Source of the DNA: Dermatophagoides farinae
Taxonomy: Eukaryota > Arthropoda > Arachnida > Sarcoptiformes > Pyroglyphidae
DNA length: 64,000 bases
Assembly: GCF_024713945.1 (NCBI RefSeq)
Contig: NC_134678.1
Span: forward strand, 1,116,001 to 1,180,000
Direction of reading: 5' to 3'
This document shows, piece by piece, positions 1 through 12,947 of the stretch (positions within the stretch are counted from its first letter, which is position 1; each line of letters begins with the position of its first letter). The notes under the pieces are model-generated. The model worked only from the letters and a program-made list of their open reading frames with translations, was not told the DNA's origin and made no database searches. The position numbers were made by a program, and so were the translations under genes.

Positions 1-1282
1 CAAAAGAACAAGGTAAGTATATTTATTAGAAATCGAACCCAAAAAAAAAAAAATTAAATTATCATTCCTTTTCCCTAAAAAAGCCATTTTACTGCATGAA
101 TTTCATAATCATCATCATCATCCAAATTTACCGCATAAAATTATAATCGAAGAAGATGATGATGATGATGATGGTGGTGTTGGTGGTGGTGGTGGAGATT
201 TTGATGATGAAATTGACAATCAAACACCAATGACAATTATTCGTGAACGAGAATCATTTGTTCATGCACCGGAAATTGTAAAAATCGCTCATCATTATCC
301 ATCATCATTGAATCCAAATCAAATTCATGGTCATATTCGTGGTAATGGTGCACCAATATTGGTACATTTAGTTGCACCAAATATTCGTCGTAAACAGGAT
401 AGTAGTATACCGGATTTATTGGCTGTATTAGCACCATTAGCTGCAATACCATTAATCGGTAGTTTAGCAGTAAGTAGTTTTACAACAATGTTAACATTAA
501 CTGGTCTAGGACGACGACGACGACGACGTCGAAGACGACGTGATCTATCATTACATGATAAAGTATTGAATTTTCTTAATTCATCCAATGCACAAATATT
601 CGATGATGTTCATGATATGAATATTAATAATAATAATCATCATCATCATTCGTATATGGATCAATTATTGAATAATAATTCTAAAATAAATCATTATCAT
701 CAATGGAACAATGATACAATAATCAATAATAACAATGGTGATAATAATAATAATAATAATAATCAAACAACACGTATTGTACCAATATCGGAATTATTTC
801 AATTAGATATTGTACAACAATATCTACGACAATCTGGTCGTCCTGATCATAATGATGAAATAATAGCCAATTATCTTTCATGTCGTGGTATGTTTTCATC
901 CATTAATCGTTGTCTTGAAAGATTAGCATGTCATTATGGTGATCAACAGAATGGCCGTTTACGGCCATTAGAAAGAGATGTTGCCGCATTGTAAGTATTG
1001 TGAATAATAATTATTGAATCATGATGACCCCTCAAAAAAAAAAAAATAATCATCTTTTCCACCATTATCAGAATAATATATTCATTACTGAGAAATAGCC
1101 ATATTGATAATACATTTAAACGTCGTCTTCAACGTGCTGCACTATTTGGTTATGATCATACATCATCATCATCATCTGGTTCATCTGGTTCATCATCATC
1201 ATCAATGAATAATAACGATGAACCATCTTTTATTGCTGTTTGTGACCGTGAATTTCCTTGTCCTAGAAGTGAAATGCCCTAA
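1..1282 (+). CDS. Secreted/membrane protein of unknown function, tandem paralog 1 (5' partial)
   Basis: Exons 1-12 (partial), 84-990 and 1072-1282 join in one frame and end at TAA 1280-1282. The donor at 13 is GTAAGT, and the intron phases (1, then 2) match those of the neighbouring gene at 1888-3935. In order the protein has a low-complexity Asp/Gly/His stretch, a hydrophobic Leu/Ala/Pro segment (about 417-520), an Arg run ending RRD that looks like a furin-type site, an Asn/His-rich linker, then a conserved module with Cys in the pattern C...C-x3-LAC. A second Cys pair lies just before the C-terminus (CDREFPC). I do not recognise a named family. The shared hydrophobic segment, polybasic RRD-L and Cys module make it a paralog of the next gene. 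The signal peptide would lie to the left of the window. Secretion or membrane insertion followed by proprotein cleavage is inference. Confidence 0.7.
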
Positions 1283-1887
1283 AACGAATGAATAATAAAA
1301 AACAACAAAATGGCACCAGAAAAAAAACAAAAATCAATAAAGATCTATCTACTAAAGTAGATCAACATCATTTCTTTTCTTTTTGTTTCGCCTTCTTTTT
1401 ACTTCGAACAAGTGAACCAAAAAAAAAAAAAAAAAAAAAATTTTTTTTTCTCTGAATTCTATTTCAAATCAAAGAATTTTTTTTTCTTCTTAAATAAAAA
1501 AAAAATTGTCAAACCGTTTTTTTTTTGTTTTGTTTTGGCTATGCCCTCGATTCGTTTGTTTGTTTGTCCATTGATGTTATGCACGGATAATTTGCTTTTT
1601 TTCTTGTTTTGGTTTTCGTCGAACCGGATGGATGGATAGATGATTCAAGGGCCAACGCCTTGCTGCTGCTGTTGTTGTTGTTGTTGTTGTTTGGGCAACA
1701 AGTTTCCAAGATTTTTCCATCTTTTTCATCGTTTTTTTTATGATCCAATTTTATTATGAATGATGGCATTATTATGATCGGCAGTTATGATGAAAACATT
1801 CGACAAATAAACATTTTGATGATTAAATTAAATTAAATTTTGTGTAATGGAAAAAATTCCTGTACATTGTCATTGAATGAATCCCGA
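1283..1887. other. Spacer between the two paralogs
   Basis: About 600 bases of A and T homopolymers with a GTT/GCT triplet run near 1668-1690. It must hold the 3' UTR of the first gene and the promoter and 5' UTR of the second. A short upstream ATG frame (1846-1875) precedes the main start of the second gene. No coding sequence is supported. Confidence 0.6.
1336..1341 (+). promoter_or_regulatory. Polyadenylation signal AATAAA of paralog 1
   Basis: A canonical AATAAA lies 54 bases after the stop codon of the first gene, the expected spacing for its 3' end. Confidence 0.5.
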
Positions 1888-3935
1888 ATGATTCTATCTA
1901 TGAATATGAATATTGTGATGATGACCACCACCATCATATGGTGGTCAATATTTTTTGTATTTATTGAAAAAATTGCCACTTTATGTATTTCAACATCAAC
2001 ATTGGGTGAATCAATTATAAAATCATCACCATCATTATGTTTTAATGAAACTAATGATAATGATGATGATGATTCGAATATTTTTAATCATCGTTTGGTG
2101 CCATCATTAATCGATGAATCGTCCATCAATATGACGATGAAACCATCATCAATGGAAATGGAATTATCATCAACAACTGAATCACCATCATCATTAATTA
2201 TGGCTGAATCAAGACATATTCCTGTACAACGACGACGACGACGACGGAAAATGACAACAACAACAACAACAACAAAAAATTATGGAAAAAAGAAAAAACG
2301 TAAAGTTTATAAAATTCATCATCATCATCATCCAAATCATTATCCAATGGAAAGATCACCATTACTTTATCATGATCGACATCCAATGATTAATGGTAAT
2401 TATCCACCATCATCGAGAAAAAAATCCATTTTCATTCCAGTTGCATTATATTCAGTGACGAAAAAATTGCCCAAAAATATTGCACCAAAAATGTCAGCAT
2501 CAAATGTATCGATACGACGAAAACAAATTAATCCAAATCATCATTATGATAATTTAGATAATCCTAATATCGATGATGATCATTCGAATAATGATGATTA
2601 TGAAATGCGTAAAGAAAGTGCTGTTTATGGTTATATTGAAAAACCAGAAATTATCGAATTTAAAGGTCAATATTATTATGGTAGTAGTGGTGATGGTGGT
2701 GTTGGTGGTGGTGGTGGTGGTGGTGGTGGTGGCATTAGTAATGATAATATTATCGGTGGTAGAGGTGATAATATTGGTGAAGGTTCAGATGATAATAATA
2801 GCGGTACTAATGGTGACAATGATGAATATTCAATGGATGATCATCGACATTATCAACGGCAATATGATGAAGATCAATTACAGCCATCATATGTACCATC
2901 ATCACAAGAACATTATAGTGATTATCATCCACATGATTATCATCATGATTTACATTATCATCATGATTATATACCATCATCATATCCAATGACAGCATCA
3001 CCTATGTATCATCATCATCATGATTCATATGATAATGAACCATCATTAACAGCATTATTGGTGGCTAAATTGAAGAAAAGTAAGATCGTTATTTATGAAT
3101 ATATTTTTTTTCGGTTCGAAATTCTAATTTTTTTTTTATTTGTTTCATTCAGTTTTACTGGTAAAAGGCATTACAGCCAAAGGTCTTTTATTGGCATCGA
3201 TACCATTTTTATTATCACCATTATTAAGTTATATGTTAACACCGGTTGTTATACCGATAACGGCAACAGTTGCCGCTGGTAGACGTCGAAAACGTGATTT
3301 ACACCAACGACTAATATGGAAAATGATTCCAAATTCAATTGGATGACATCAATAATCATCAGGATATTGAGGTGAATATGATGATGATGATGATGATCAT
3401 GTGATTTATTGATTTATTTTTTTTTTTTTGTAAATTTTCTAGATTATTTTAAAATTTCTTCAACCAATATTTGAAACAAATGAATTATGGCTAAATAAAG
3501 CGATTGCAAATTTTCTACATACAGATGGATTCTTTTCCACCGATGATCAATGTTTTGAACAATTAGCTTGCCAAATTTTGAATGCAAAAAATTATAAAGA
3601 TGATCCCAATTCAACAATGGTGACAATGAATAAATATCTGAATCCAAAATATATTGCAGCATCAATGTAAATATGATATAATGATTAATTCAATTTGTGT
3701 TATTTTCACTTTGTCACTTTGTCATAGATTTCTAGATCATTTACTACGTAATGAATTTGTGTCGGAAAAATTTAAAAAACGTATTTATAATGTAGTTCAT
3801 TACGATGAACGTAATAATAATCATCATCATCATCATCATCATCGATGGAAACAATGTTCAATCCAATATAAATGTAATCGATTTGTCCAAAAGATGCAGA
3901 AGAAAAAGAAAAAGAAGAAGAAGAAGGAAACATAA
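1888..3935 (+). CDS. Secreted/membrane protein of unknown function, tandem paralog 2 (apparent frame break)
   Basis: Exons are 1888-3079, 3153-3371, 3443-3667 and 3728-3935. I chose ATG 1888, the first in-frame ATG, because a hydrophobic signal segment with WWSIFFVFIEKIA follows. The body is His/Asp/Gly low complexity with polybasic RRRRRRK and KKKKRK patches. A hydrophobic Leu/Pro segment then precedes RRRKRDL, a furin-like site, and a Cys module with CFEQLAC. The basic tail ends in a poly-Lys run. The first intron (phase 1) and the last (phase 2) match paralog 1, which supports tandem duplication. Anomaly: between about 3327 and 3343 the frame changes by one base, so the frame from the Arg run stops at 3344-3346, while the downstream exons continue only from the other frame. 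This may be a sequencing error, a polymorphism or real decay. Function is unknown. Confidence 0.6.
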
Positions 3936-6606
3936 AAAAAATCATCATAAATTAATCAATCGAAGAAAATTTGGGTATATTTTTTTTTCTTGGTATTTAA
4001 TTTCAAAAATCCATTATAGCTGAATATTTTATCAATCAAATGTTAAACAAAGAAAATTTGATTTTTTTTTCAATTTGAAACGAAAAACGAAGAAGAAGAA
4101 GAAGAAGAAGGTCACTCCATTCAATTCATTTCCATAGGAAATGAGCAATTCAAATAAGTTTTTTTTCCATTCATTCGTTTGTTTGTTTGAAATTATAACC
4201 ATTTTTGGTTTTTTTTATATATGTATTTATGTATTCAATTTTACACAAAAAACAAAAAATTCTCACCATTTGCCTATTTCTAACCAATTTGTTTATTTTC
4301 ACACACCCGCACACACACACACACGCACACACTTTGTTTTGAAATGATAAACAAACGTGTAAAGTCCAGAACAAAAATTATGTTCATCATTCATTAATCG
4401 AAAGTGGAAAACAAAATTTGAATGAATTAAACAAAACAAAAACAAAAAAAAAATTGACCACCAGATTCGATGAATCGTCCACGATGATATAATCATCATC
4501 ATATCAGTGTGTCTGTGTGTTGTATGTATTTATAGAAACCATGGCAGGTGGTGGTATTTAATAGAACAGGTGTTCCACACACCGATTCAGCACTGGTGTG
4601 TGTGTGTGTGCGTGCGTGTGCACTTTTTTTTTCTTTCCACTATAATACCACCATCTTCGAATACAATTACCGATCGATTTTTCGATGGAACAAGTTTTTC
4701 AGTACCAAAAAAAAAAAAAAAAAAAAAAATTACCAACGATTTATCCTGTGTGTGTGTGTGTGTTTGTGTTTGTGCTTTGTATGTCGGTGTCCTACATATT
4801 ATATTACATGATAATAATAATAATAAATGTCAATTAAGTTCCGTTGTTTGTTTGTTTGTTTGTTGATGGTTTTTTTTTATTGATTCTTGTTAGGATAAAC
4901 AAGAATGCGGATTATCGACATTAATTTTGTTGACAGCTTTTTTTTCAAAAAAAAAACTTATATATCATCAATTTGATAAATTATGATGGATCGATTAATT
5001 GAATTAATTGGATAATCAATTGTATACAATGATGATGATGATGGTGATGATGATGATGTTAATCGTTACTGCTGCTGAATATTACATAATTTGAGAATCG
5101 AATTTAATCATCTAACAGCTAACAATGATGATGAAAAACAAAAAAAAAAAATAGAGAAAGAGAGTTTAGAGAGCAAACAAACTCTCTGTGTTTGAAAAAG
5201 ATGCCCAGTTATAAATATATAACAAATGATCATTGTGTGTGTGTGTGTGTGTGTATCTTGAATTTTGTCGGTCGTTGAGACTTGACATGAAAGACAACAG
5301 TCATATTCTTTGAGGTTCATTTTATGTTTGTTCTTGATATGCGATGTTGATGATGGTAAAACCAAAAAAAAAAAAAAAAAAAAGATATCGACACATACAC
5401 ACACACATATGTGTATGGCCCTCAGAATCATAACATTCGATATTTCAATATTTCAAGATTCGAAATCTAAACATTTGAAAAATCTACCAGAATACATACA
5501 GAAGCTAATGGCCGATAATTTTGTTCAACAAATTTTCAACAATTTTTTTTCCTGTTCTACTAAATTTATTCTTATTTATTTGCCAAGAAGCAAAAAAAAA
5601 AATCAAACTAGCAGCAAAAATATTCTTTTTGGTGGTGGTTTTCTGTTTGATTCATTCTGATTCTTTATTTATCATCATCAACATCATCATTCTTTTTTTG
5701 GTGTGTGTGTGTGTGTGTGCGTTTGTGTGTATGTATATGATGGTGTATATTTGGTTTTTGTTAAATGAAATGAAATGAAAAATCCGAAAATATCTTCTTA
5801 CAACAAACACACACACACACTTCTACCATTTGTTTTTAAACATTTCTCTCTCTCTCTCTGTGTGTGTGTTTAGTTGTTAAACATTTGCAACAACGATGAA
5901 TGAATGAATGAATGAAGACGACGATGATGACGAAGACTTCGACATATTGCCGGTGCCTAGATGATGATGAAGAAGAAGAAGAAAAAAAATGGGCGAACAC
6001 AAATGTGATTCATTAAAACCGTTCGACGACGACGACTAAACAACTTGAAGACGAAATATTGTGTGTTGTAACCAGAAAATCAAACAAAACAACGGAAAAA
6101 AAGTATTGCTTGTTCGTTGTGTGTGTGTGTGTGTGTGTGTAATTTTCATTCAATAATTCTTTTCTTTTTATTTATTGTTTTGAATCATTTTCATCATGAT
6201 GTAAAAAAAAAATTTCATCGTTTTGAATATATTACCATTATTGCAACGTTATAAACAACAACACCCATACAAACATATACAGAATTTGGTTTTTTTTTGG
6301 TTTTTTAGAATTCGAATGTTTCGCGTTTGGATAATGATTCGATTCACCATGAATCAGTCCATATAGTGGATGTGTATGTAGTTTCTACATTTTTTTTCTT
6401 TTTTTTTTGTTCATTGAAACTACCAGAACAACAACAACAACAAAAAAATCCTAAATTCCGGTTCGACATGTGATTCAAAATAAAAAACAATCCTCTTTGA
6501 ATTTTTTTTTATTATAATTTTGTATGCTGTGTGGTGTTTTAAACTAGTCATTTTTTTTTCATTGATTCGAAAACAAATAAATTCCTATATATTCAATCAC
6601 ATCATC
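3936..6606. other. Repeat-rich spacer and integrin upstream region
   Basis: About 2.7 kb of GT/CA microsatellites (4590-4620, 4748-4770, 5234-5253, 5700-5720, 6118-6140), GAA/GAT triplets and homopolymers. It includes the 5' UTR and promoter of the integrin gene. No convincing coding or RNA gene was seen. Confidence 0.6.
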
Positions 6607-7216
6607 ATGTCAGATCATCATCATCGTCATCATCATCACCAACAACAACGTCATCGTCGTTGTCGTATCTGGTTTCATCGACTAATCAATGATTCCATTC
6701 TTTTATTATTGATCATCATTATTATTTCATCATTTAATGGTATCACCAATGCTTTCAATTTAGATACATTTACAGCATTAGTACAACGTGGTCCTACTGA
6801 AACATATTTTGGTTTTTCAGTTGCATTACATAAAGATCGTAATGTTAGCTGGTAAGTTTTTTTATGTCTTTTTTTTCTTGATTTTTGAATGTCGACAATA
6901 TTTTTCTGTTTTGAAAAAAAAATTGTTAATCAAATAAAGATTTTATTTGTTTGCTTGATCATAAGATGATCATTTAGCCAGATGATTTTCAGTCCAGCTG
7001 CATACACATGATACACACATATTGAAGATAACGACGACAATGATGTTTTAAAAAGATAAAATCGAATATATATTGACCATTTAGATTTTAAAAAATTTTA
7101 ACAAAAAGCAAAAAAAAAATATTTGTTGGCATATACTCATTTCCGTTCTAATTTTCTTATTTTGGTTATAATTATTGTTGTTGTTGTTGATGATGATGAA
7201 CGGTAAACATGAAGAA

Positions 7217-7269
<53 letters not shown>

Positions 7270-10200
7270 AAAAAAAACCACCATTGAAACCCACGCAAAA
7301 AATCCGGACACGAATAAAACATATACACACACAAAAATCATTGAGATGATAATATGTCACCAAAGTCGGGCAACTGAGAAAAAAATGGTTTACTTTTTTT
7401 GTGTGTATGTGTTTATGTACGACGACAATGCCGACTACGATAATCCATTCTTGATCTGAATCCAAGAAAAAACAAAATTCGGGTTTTTTCTTTTCTGTTT
7501 TTTTTTCATCAAACGAAAAACACACACACACACGAACACATGAAATATGTCACCGAACACATTGCGGAACGCCAACGTTTGATTCTATTCTAACATAGTG
7601 GTGGTTTCGTTATCGTTGTTGTTGTTGTTGTTGTTTTTGTCGACAACAAAAATAAAAATAAAAAATCTTTTTCCGTTTTAAGAATTTTTTTTCTTTCTTA
7701 TTATTTCTCTCTTATTCAATAAACAAAACAGAATGTTTGTTTGTTCTTATTCATCATCATCATCATCAACATCAAAGTTCACTATAGCGTGTGTGAGAGT
7801 GTATATGTTTGCGTTAATGATTATTAATAGTTAATGGTGATGAATTTTGTATTTTTAGAATCAGATCATCATCCACTATATATAATCTTTAGACGACATC
7901 ATCATCATAGAATCATTTTGATGATGATTTTCATTGATAGTTAAATTTTTTTTTTTTAAATGAATGATTAGTTATTATGAGAAAAAAAAATTGAATAAAA
8001 TTCAGACCAAAAATAAGAGGATTGAAAAAAAAAATTCGTAAACCAAACAAAATAAAATTAGGACGATAATAAAAATTGTTTATTTGCATAAAGTCTATGA
8101 TGATATGATAGTATAATTTGATGGTACATATGGTCAACACATGTGTTCTTGTTGTCCAGGCAACAGAAAAAAATACAATTTGTTGATCTATTCATGGTCA
8201 TCATCATTTTAGCTCATGTTTGTTGTTGTTGTTGATCGAATTTGATTGATTAATGACATCTGGTGTATCTGTGTATGTGTGTGTTTTAAAAATTTTTTAT
8301 CTATATTTTTTGGCAACTTTTTTTCAAAAAAAATTGATATTTTTCTCTAACACACACCCAAATTTTAGGTTATTAGTCGGAGCACCATTAGCGCAGACTG
8401 ATCAACCAAATGTTGAACATGGTGGTGCTGTTTATCGTTGTTCAATCGATTCAATAAATACATGTCAACAGATTACATTCGATCGTACTGGACCATCAGT
8501 TGTTAAAATAAAAGGTCGTGATTATCAAGAGGATGAAAAATCTAATCAATGGTTTGGTGCTACATTACATAGTACACCAGAAGGACCTATTGTGGTAAGA
8601 TTTTAATTATCATCAATCAATATGTACCCTAATTTGAATGTCAATTTTTTGTCATAAAAAATATTTAGGCATGTGCACCAAGATTTGTTTATTTTACAAC
8701 CAGTTTAACAAGACGTGATCCAATTGGTACCTGTTGGATATCACGTGGTTCATTCACTGGTTTCTATCAATATTCACCATGTCGTAATACAAATTGGGGT
8801 TATCATCGACAAGGTTCATGTCAAGCTGGTATGTCGGCAGCTGTAAGTAAAAATGGTAAACAATTATTTGTTGGTGCACCCGGAAGTTTATATTGGCAAG
8901 GACAAGTATTCGAACATGATCTTGAATTGATGACAAGTATACAAACAAAAAACAAAGCACTTTCATCCGAAGATGACAGTTTTCTTGGTATGTTTTCTTT
9001 TTTTAATTTTTATCATTGGATGAAAATGACATTAGATAAACAATCAATAATCAACATTATTTACACAATTCTATTTTTTTTTTCACTAATAATAAACAGG
9101 TTATTCAGTGACAGTTGGGCAATTTTCCGGCAGTAGAGATTATGATGCGGCTGTTGGTATGCCAAAAGGCAATAATCATACCGGTAAAGTTGTCATATTC
9201 AATTCATTGTTACAAAATACAGCCAATATTAGTGGTGAACAAATGGGATCATATTTTGGTTATTCATTGGCTACAGCCGATATTAATGGTGATGGGTATG
9301 TTTTTTTTCTTCTTTTTTGATTTTATTTGATTTATTACTTAATACTGTTTTGTTGCTGTTGTGTGGTATAACAATATAACAAAAAAAAATCAAATCCAAT
9401 TTTTCTTTTACAATAGTCTGGATGATATTATTATCGGTGCACCATTATATTCATCACCAATGGAAAAAGATCAAAGTTATGAAAAAGGTCGTGTATATGT
9501 TGCTTTACAAAATCGTGATGTATGTATAAATCGCGATATGCAAATTGTTTGATAAGCAATATTATTTCTATCTATTTATTTAGCATCAATTCCGAATTAG
9601 ATCAGAAAATGGATATGTTAGTGGTAAAACAAGTAAAGGACGTTTTGGTCTTTCTGTTGCATCATTAGGCGATACGAATAAAGACGGTTTTGATGATATT
9701 GCTGTTGGTGCACCATATGATGGAACGAATTCGAATGGAATTGTATACATATTGCTTGGATCGAAAACTGGTATCAAACCAGATTATTCACAGGCAATAC
9801 ATGCAGAAGATATAGCTGATCCAGGATTACGAACATTTGGTTATAGTTTATCTGGTGGTATGGATGTTGATTCAAATACTTATAATGATCTATTGATCGG
9901 TGCATATCATTCGGATCGAGTTGTATTGATGAAAGCACGACCAGTGGTCAATGTAACGGCAACATTAACAACAACGAAAGATAATGTTAATCTTGAAGAT
10001 CGTGATTGTACAACATCCGATGGTAATCGTGCACTTTGTGTTACCATTAAAGTTTGTCTATCATATTCGGGCGTTGGCGTCGATAATCGACTTGGTAATT
10101 TTTTTTCTGTTTGTTATTATTATTTTTTGAATGACCCACTAATTCATGCATTTATTTTTTTGGGGGGATTTAGAATTCCATTACCGTACAATATTAGATG

Positions 10201-12233
10201 CAAGCGTTTCATCAAGTATGCCACGATTATATTTTCTACATAAAGAACGTGAAAATGAAGAAGAATTAGTTACAATATTAAGCAAAGGACAAACTTGGTG
10301 TAAAGAACGTCAAGCATATTTTATTGTATGTTTTTTTTGTTGTTTTTTAATCACATTATCTATGTTTTAACTAAAATTTGTCATTTTTTGTTTTTTTTTT
10401 GTAAAAAATGTTACAGAATAATGTTCGTGACAAATTAACGCCAATCAATATAACATTAGAATATTGGCTACCACGAATGACACGTTCAATGATGGATCAA
10501 ACTAATGTTGGATATTCCGGATCATTGGATTCACGTTTAACGCCCATACTTAATAATGAACAACCAAGTTTTCTAAGTAAACAATTATCGATACGAAAAA
10601 ATTGTGGCTATGATAATATCTGTAAACCTGATCTAGCATTATCAGCAAAATTGTATGTAATATATGAATGCTATGATTGATTGATTGGTAATTGAATATC
10701 TTTTTTTTTCGTTTCATTTCAGAAATGTTGATGAATATGTTGTTGGTAGTCGAAAAAAATTATTAATGTCAGTTTTTGTTAAAAATCAAGGTGAAGATTC
10801 ATATGAAACTGTGTTCAATATGCGTATGCCATATGATGTACATTATATTCGTATTAATAAATCAGCTGCTCATGTAAGCAATATTTTTTTGTTTGTTTCA
10901 CAATATAATTATCAAAAATCATTTGATGTAATAATTTTTTAAAAATTAGCCCGAAATTGTTTGCTATGGTGCACGACCAGAATTGACTGGTGTCAATGAT
11001 CTAACATGTGATATTGGAAATCCATTACGATCAGGCAAAACTGTAAGATGAAATTATTTCAAAAAAAATGAATTATTCATTAATTGCTTTATAGGCCGAA
11101 TTCATTGTCATTATGGAACCAGCGAAAATCAATTCAGCAACAACACCGAATTATCTATTTCTAATGAATGTGACAAGTGCTAATAGTGAAAGTGATAATG
11201 CATTAGAGAATAATCGTTATGAAATTGGCATACCATTACGTGTACAAGCTGACTTGAATATTTTCGGTATATCCGAGCCGGAGGTTATTTCATATAATTA
11301 TTCAACAATAGAAACATGGACGAAACCCCAGAATCTAGAAGATATAGGCAGAGAACTTAGCCATTCATATACTGTACAAAATAAAGGTTTGACGACAATC
11401 AGTAGAGCAGAAATCACGATACTTTGGCCCACACGAGATCTTCGTGGAAATTTTCTATTCTATCTAGTCGATCAAGTTCAAATAAAAGGCCGTCCAAACA
11501 AAGGATTCTGTCGAACAATTACCAGAGATGATCTTAATCCACTTGGTCTTAAGGTAATTGATTAAATCTTTAATTAAATAATAAGGTATTTTTTCATCGA
11601 TATTTCTAGTCTCGTAGATCAAATAATCATCAACTGACTCGTACAACTCGAGCTTTGCCAAACATTTTCAAACGAAAACAAACCACACCACCGACAGAAG
11701 ATTCATTGGAAGCTGAACTTCAGGCCAAATATAAAGCTCTTACAAGTGTAAGTGAATATTTATCAGAGATTTATCTTACTTGCTAATCACATTTTTTTTT
11801 CATCAAAAATTTTCTATAGTCGTGCGTTGATGTTGCCAAATGTACAAAAATTGAATGCATAGTACAAGAACTTGAAACAAATGAAAGCGTCGTATTCACT
11901 GTACGTTCACGTTTCTGGAAGGAACAAATACAATTAGTCGGATTGGAAGAATTTGAACAATCATCGAAAATGATAGCAATGATCACTGCCTTACCATATG
12001 ATGTACATAAAAGTTTTCTACAGCCAACAGTACAAACAGCTAAAACGAAAATATTCGTCACCGGAATGGGACGAATCGAATTGATTCCATTATGGCTTGT
12101 AATTGCAGCCATATTAATCGGTTTGCTCATATTGGCCATATTGGCCTGTTGTCTATGGAAATTAGGATTCTTCAAACGTAAACGTCCACCAAGTACATCG
12201 GATCGTGAACCACTTCGTAATTCATCACTTTAA
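6607..12233 (+). CDS. Integrin alpha subunit, laminin-binding (PS1/alpha-6/7-like)
   Basis: Thirteen exons: 6607-6851, 8369-8594, 8669-8987, 9100-9295, 9417-9519, 9584-10094, 10174-10325, 10417-10652, 10723-10873, 10950-11042, 11095-11553, 11610-11747 and 11820-12233. They join in one frame of 1080 residues, normal for the family. A His/Arg-rich lead precedes the signal peptide, and the mature chain starts near FNLDT. The beta-propeller has repeated FG-GAP blades with the metal-binding loops DINGDGLDD and DTNKDGFDD. No inserted I domain is seen. A basic cleavage site FKRK near residue 919 would separate heavy and light chains. One membrane helix (about 1030-1056) is followed by the hallmark GFFKR at about residue 1059 and a short tail. 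The protein would pair with an integrin beta subunit as a cell-surface receptor for extracellular matrix. The LWKxGFFKR context and heavy/light cleavage favour the laminin-binding group. ATG 6607 is the only in-frame start before the signal peptide. Confidence 0.95.
6852..8368 (+). other. Large first intron of the integrin alpha gene
   Basis: This 1.5 kb intron (GTAAGT ... TTTTAG, phase 2) is much longer than the other introns of the gene. It holds a 44-base AG repeat at 7221-7264 and GTT/GAT triplet runs. First introns often carry enhancers, but no specific element can be named from sequence. Confidence 0.8.
7221..7264. repeat. (AG)22 microsatellite
   Basis: An uninterrupted AG dinucleotide run of 44 bases inside integrin intron 1. 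On the other strand it is a CT-rich polypyrimidine tract. Confidence 0.95.
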
Positions 12234-12947
12234 AATGAGAAAAAAAGCGTGTTAGAAAATTAACGAAAAAAAAATTCAATTCAATTCAATTACAATTTGA
12301 TCGATCATTTTTCAAACTTTTTCATCGATATATATTTGAATCAAAAAACAAAAAAAAAACTGTTGCTCATTTGTAAAATCATTTCGAATACCAACAAAAA
12401 TACAAAATAGTTCCTTTCATCATCATTTTCATTTCATTCAAATTTTACCACCATCTATCGGCCATCGTCATCATCATCATTCTAATTGAAAGAGCAAATT
12501 TTTTTTTTGCGTCATCGTTCACACCTCATTCACACATACTCACATTGATTTTCTATCAAATTAATCTAATCATCATCATCATCATCATCATCAATTTATT
12601 TTATCACATCACAATAATTACAAATTGCTTCCTTTTTCTTTGCACAGCTCTATTTTATTTTTTTTTTGTTGAAAAATAAATCAATTTTGAAATAAAAAAA
12701 TTATTTTGTTCTATCATTTATGAACGGTCTTTTTTTCAGTGTGATCCGATTAATTTCCGTCATACAATTTTTTTCTGTGTATGAAAAGACACACACACAC
12801 TCGAACAAAAGTTGATGAAGAAAGAAAATTTTTCTATCAAATCACGTTTTTCACTGTCATTTTTTTTTTGTTCATCATTTTTTTTTTGCCGATTTTGATT
12901 GTTTGTGATCAAATTTTTGTTTCTTTGATTGAATATCCATTATTATC
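12234..12947. other. Integrin 3' UTR and Tudor-gene upstream region
   Basis: About 700 bases of AT-rich sequence. Two AATAAA signals (12675-12680 and about 12691-12696) suit the integrin 3' end. The last 250 bases would hold the Tudor gene promoter. No gene was seen. Confidence 0.6.
12675..12680 (+). promoter_or_regulatory. Polyadenylation signal AATAAA of the integrin gene
   Basis: A canonical AATAAA lies 442 bases after the integrin stop, with a second copy 11 bases further on. Confidence 0.45.

Noticed and set aside
237-452. Minus-strand frames opposite the first gene
   Set aside because: They are mirror frames of His/Asp-rich coding sequence, with no splice or motif support.
2573-2992. 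Frame of Met, Ile and Val runs inside paralog 2
   Set aside because: It is a shifted reading of ATG/ATT/GGT triplets; the other frame joins properly to flanking exons.
4507-4866. Plus-strand frame with Cys/Val repeats
   Set aside because: It is a translation of GT microsatellites; no homology or splice context.
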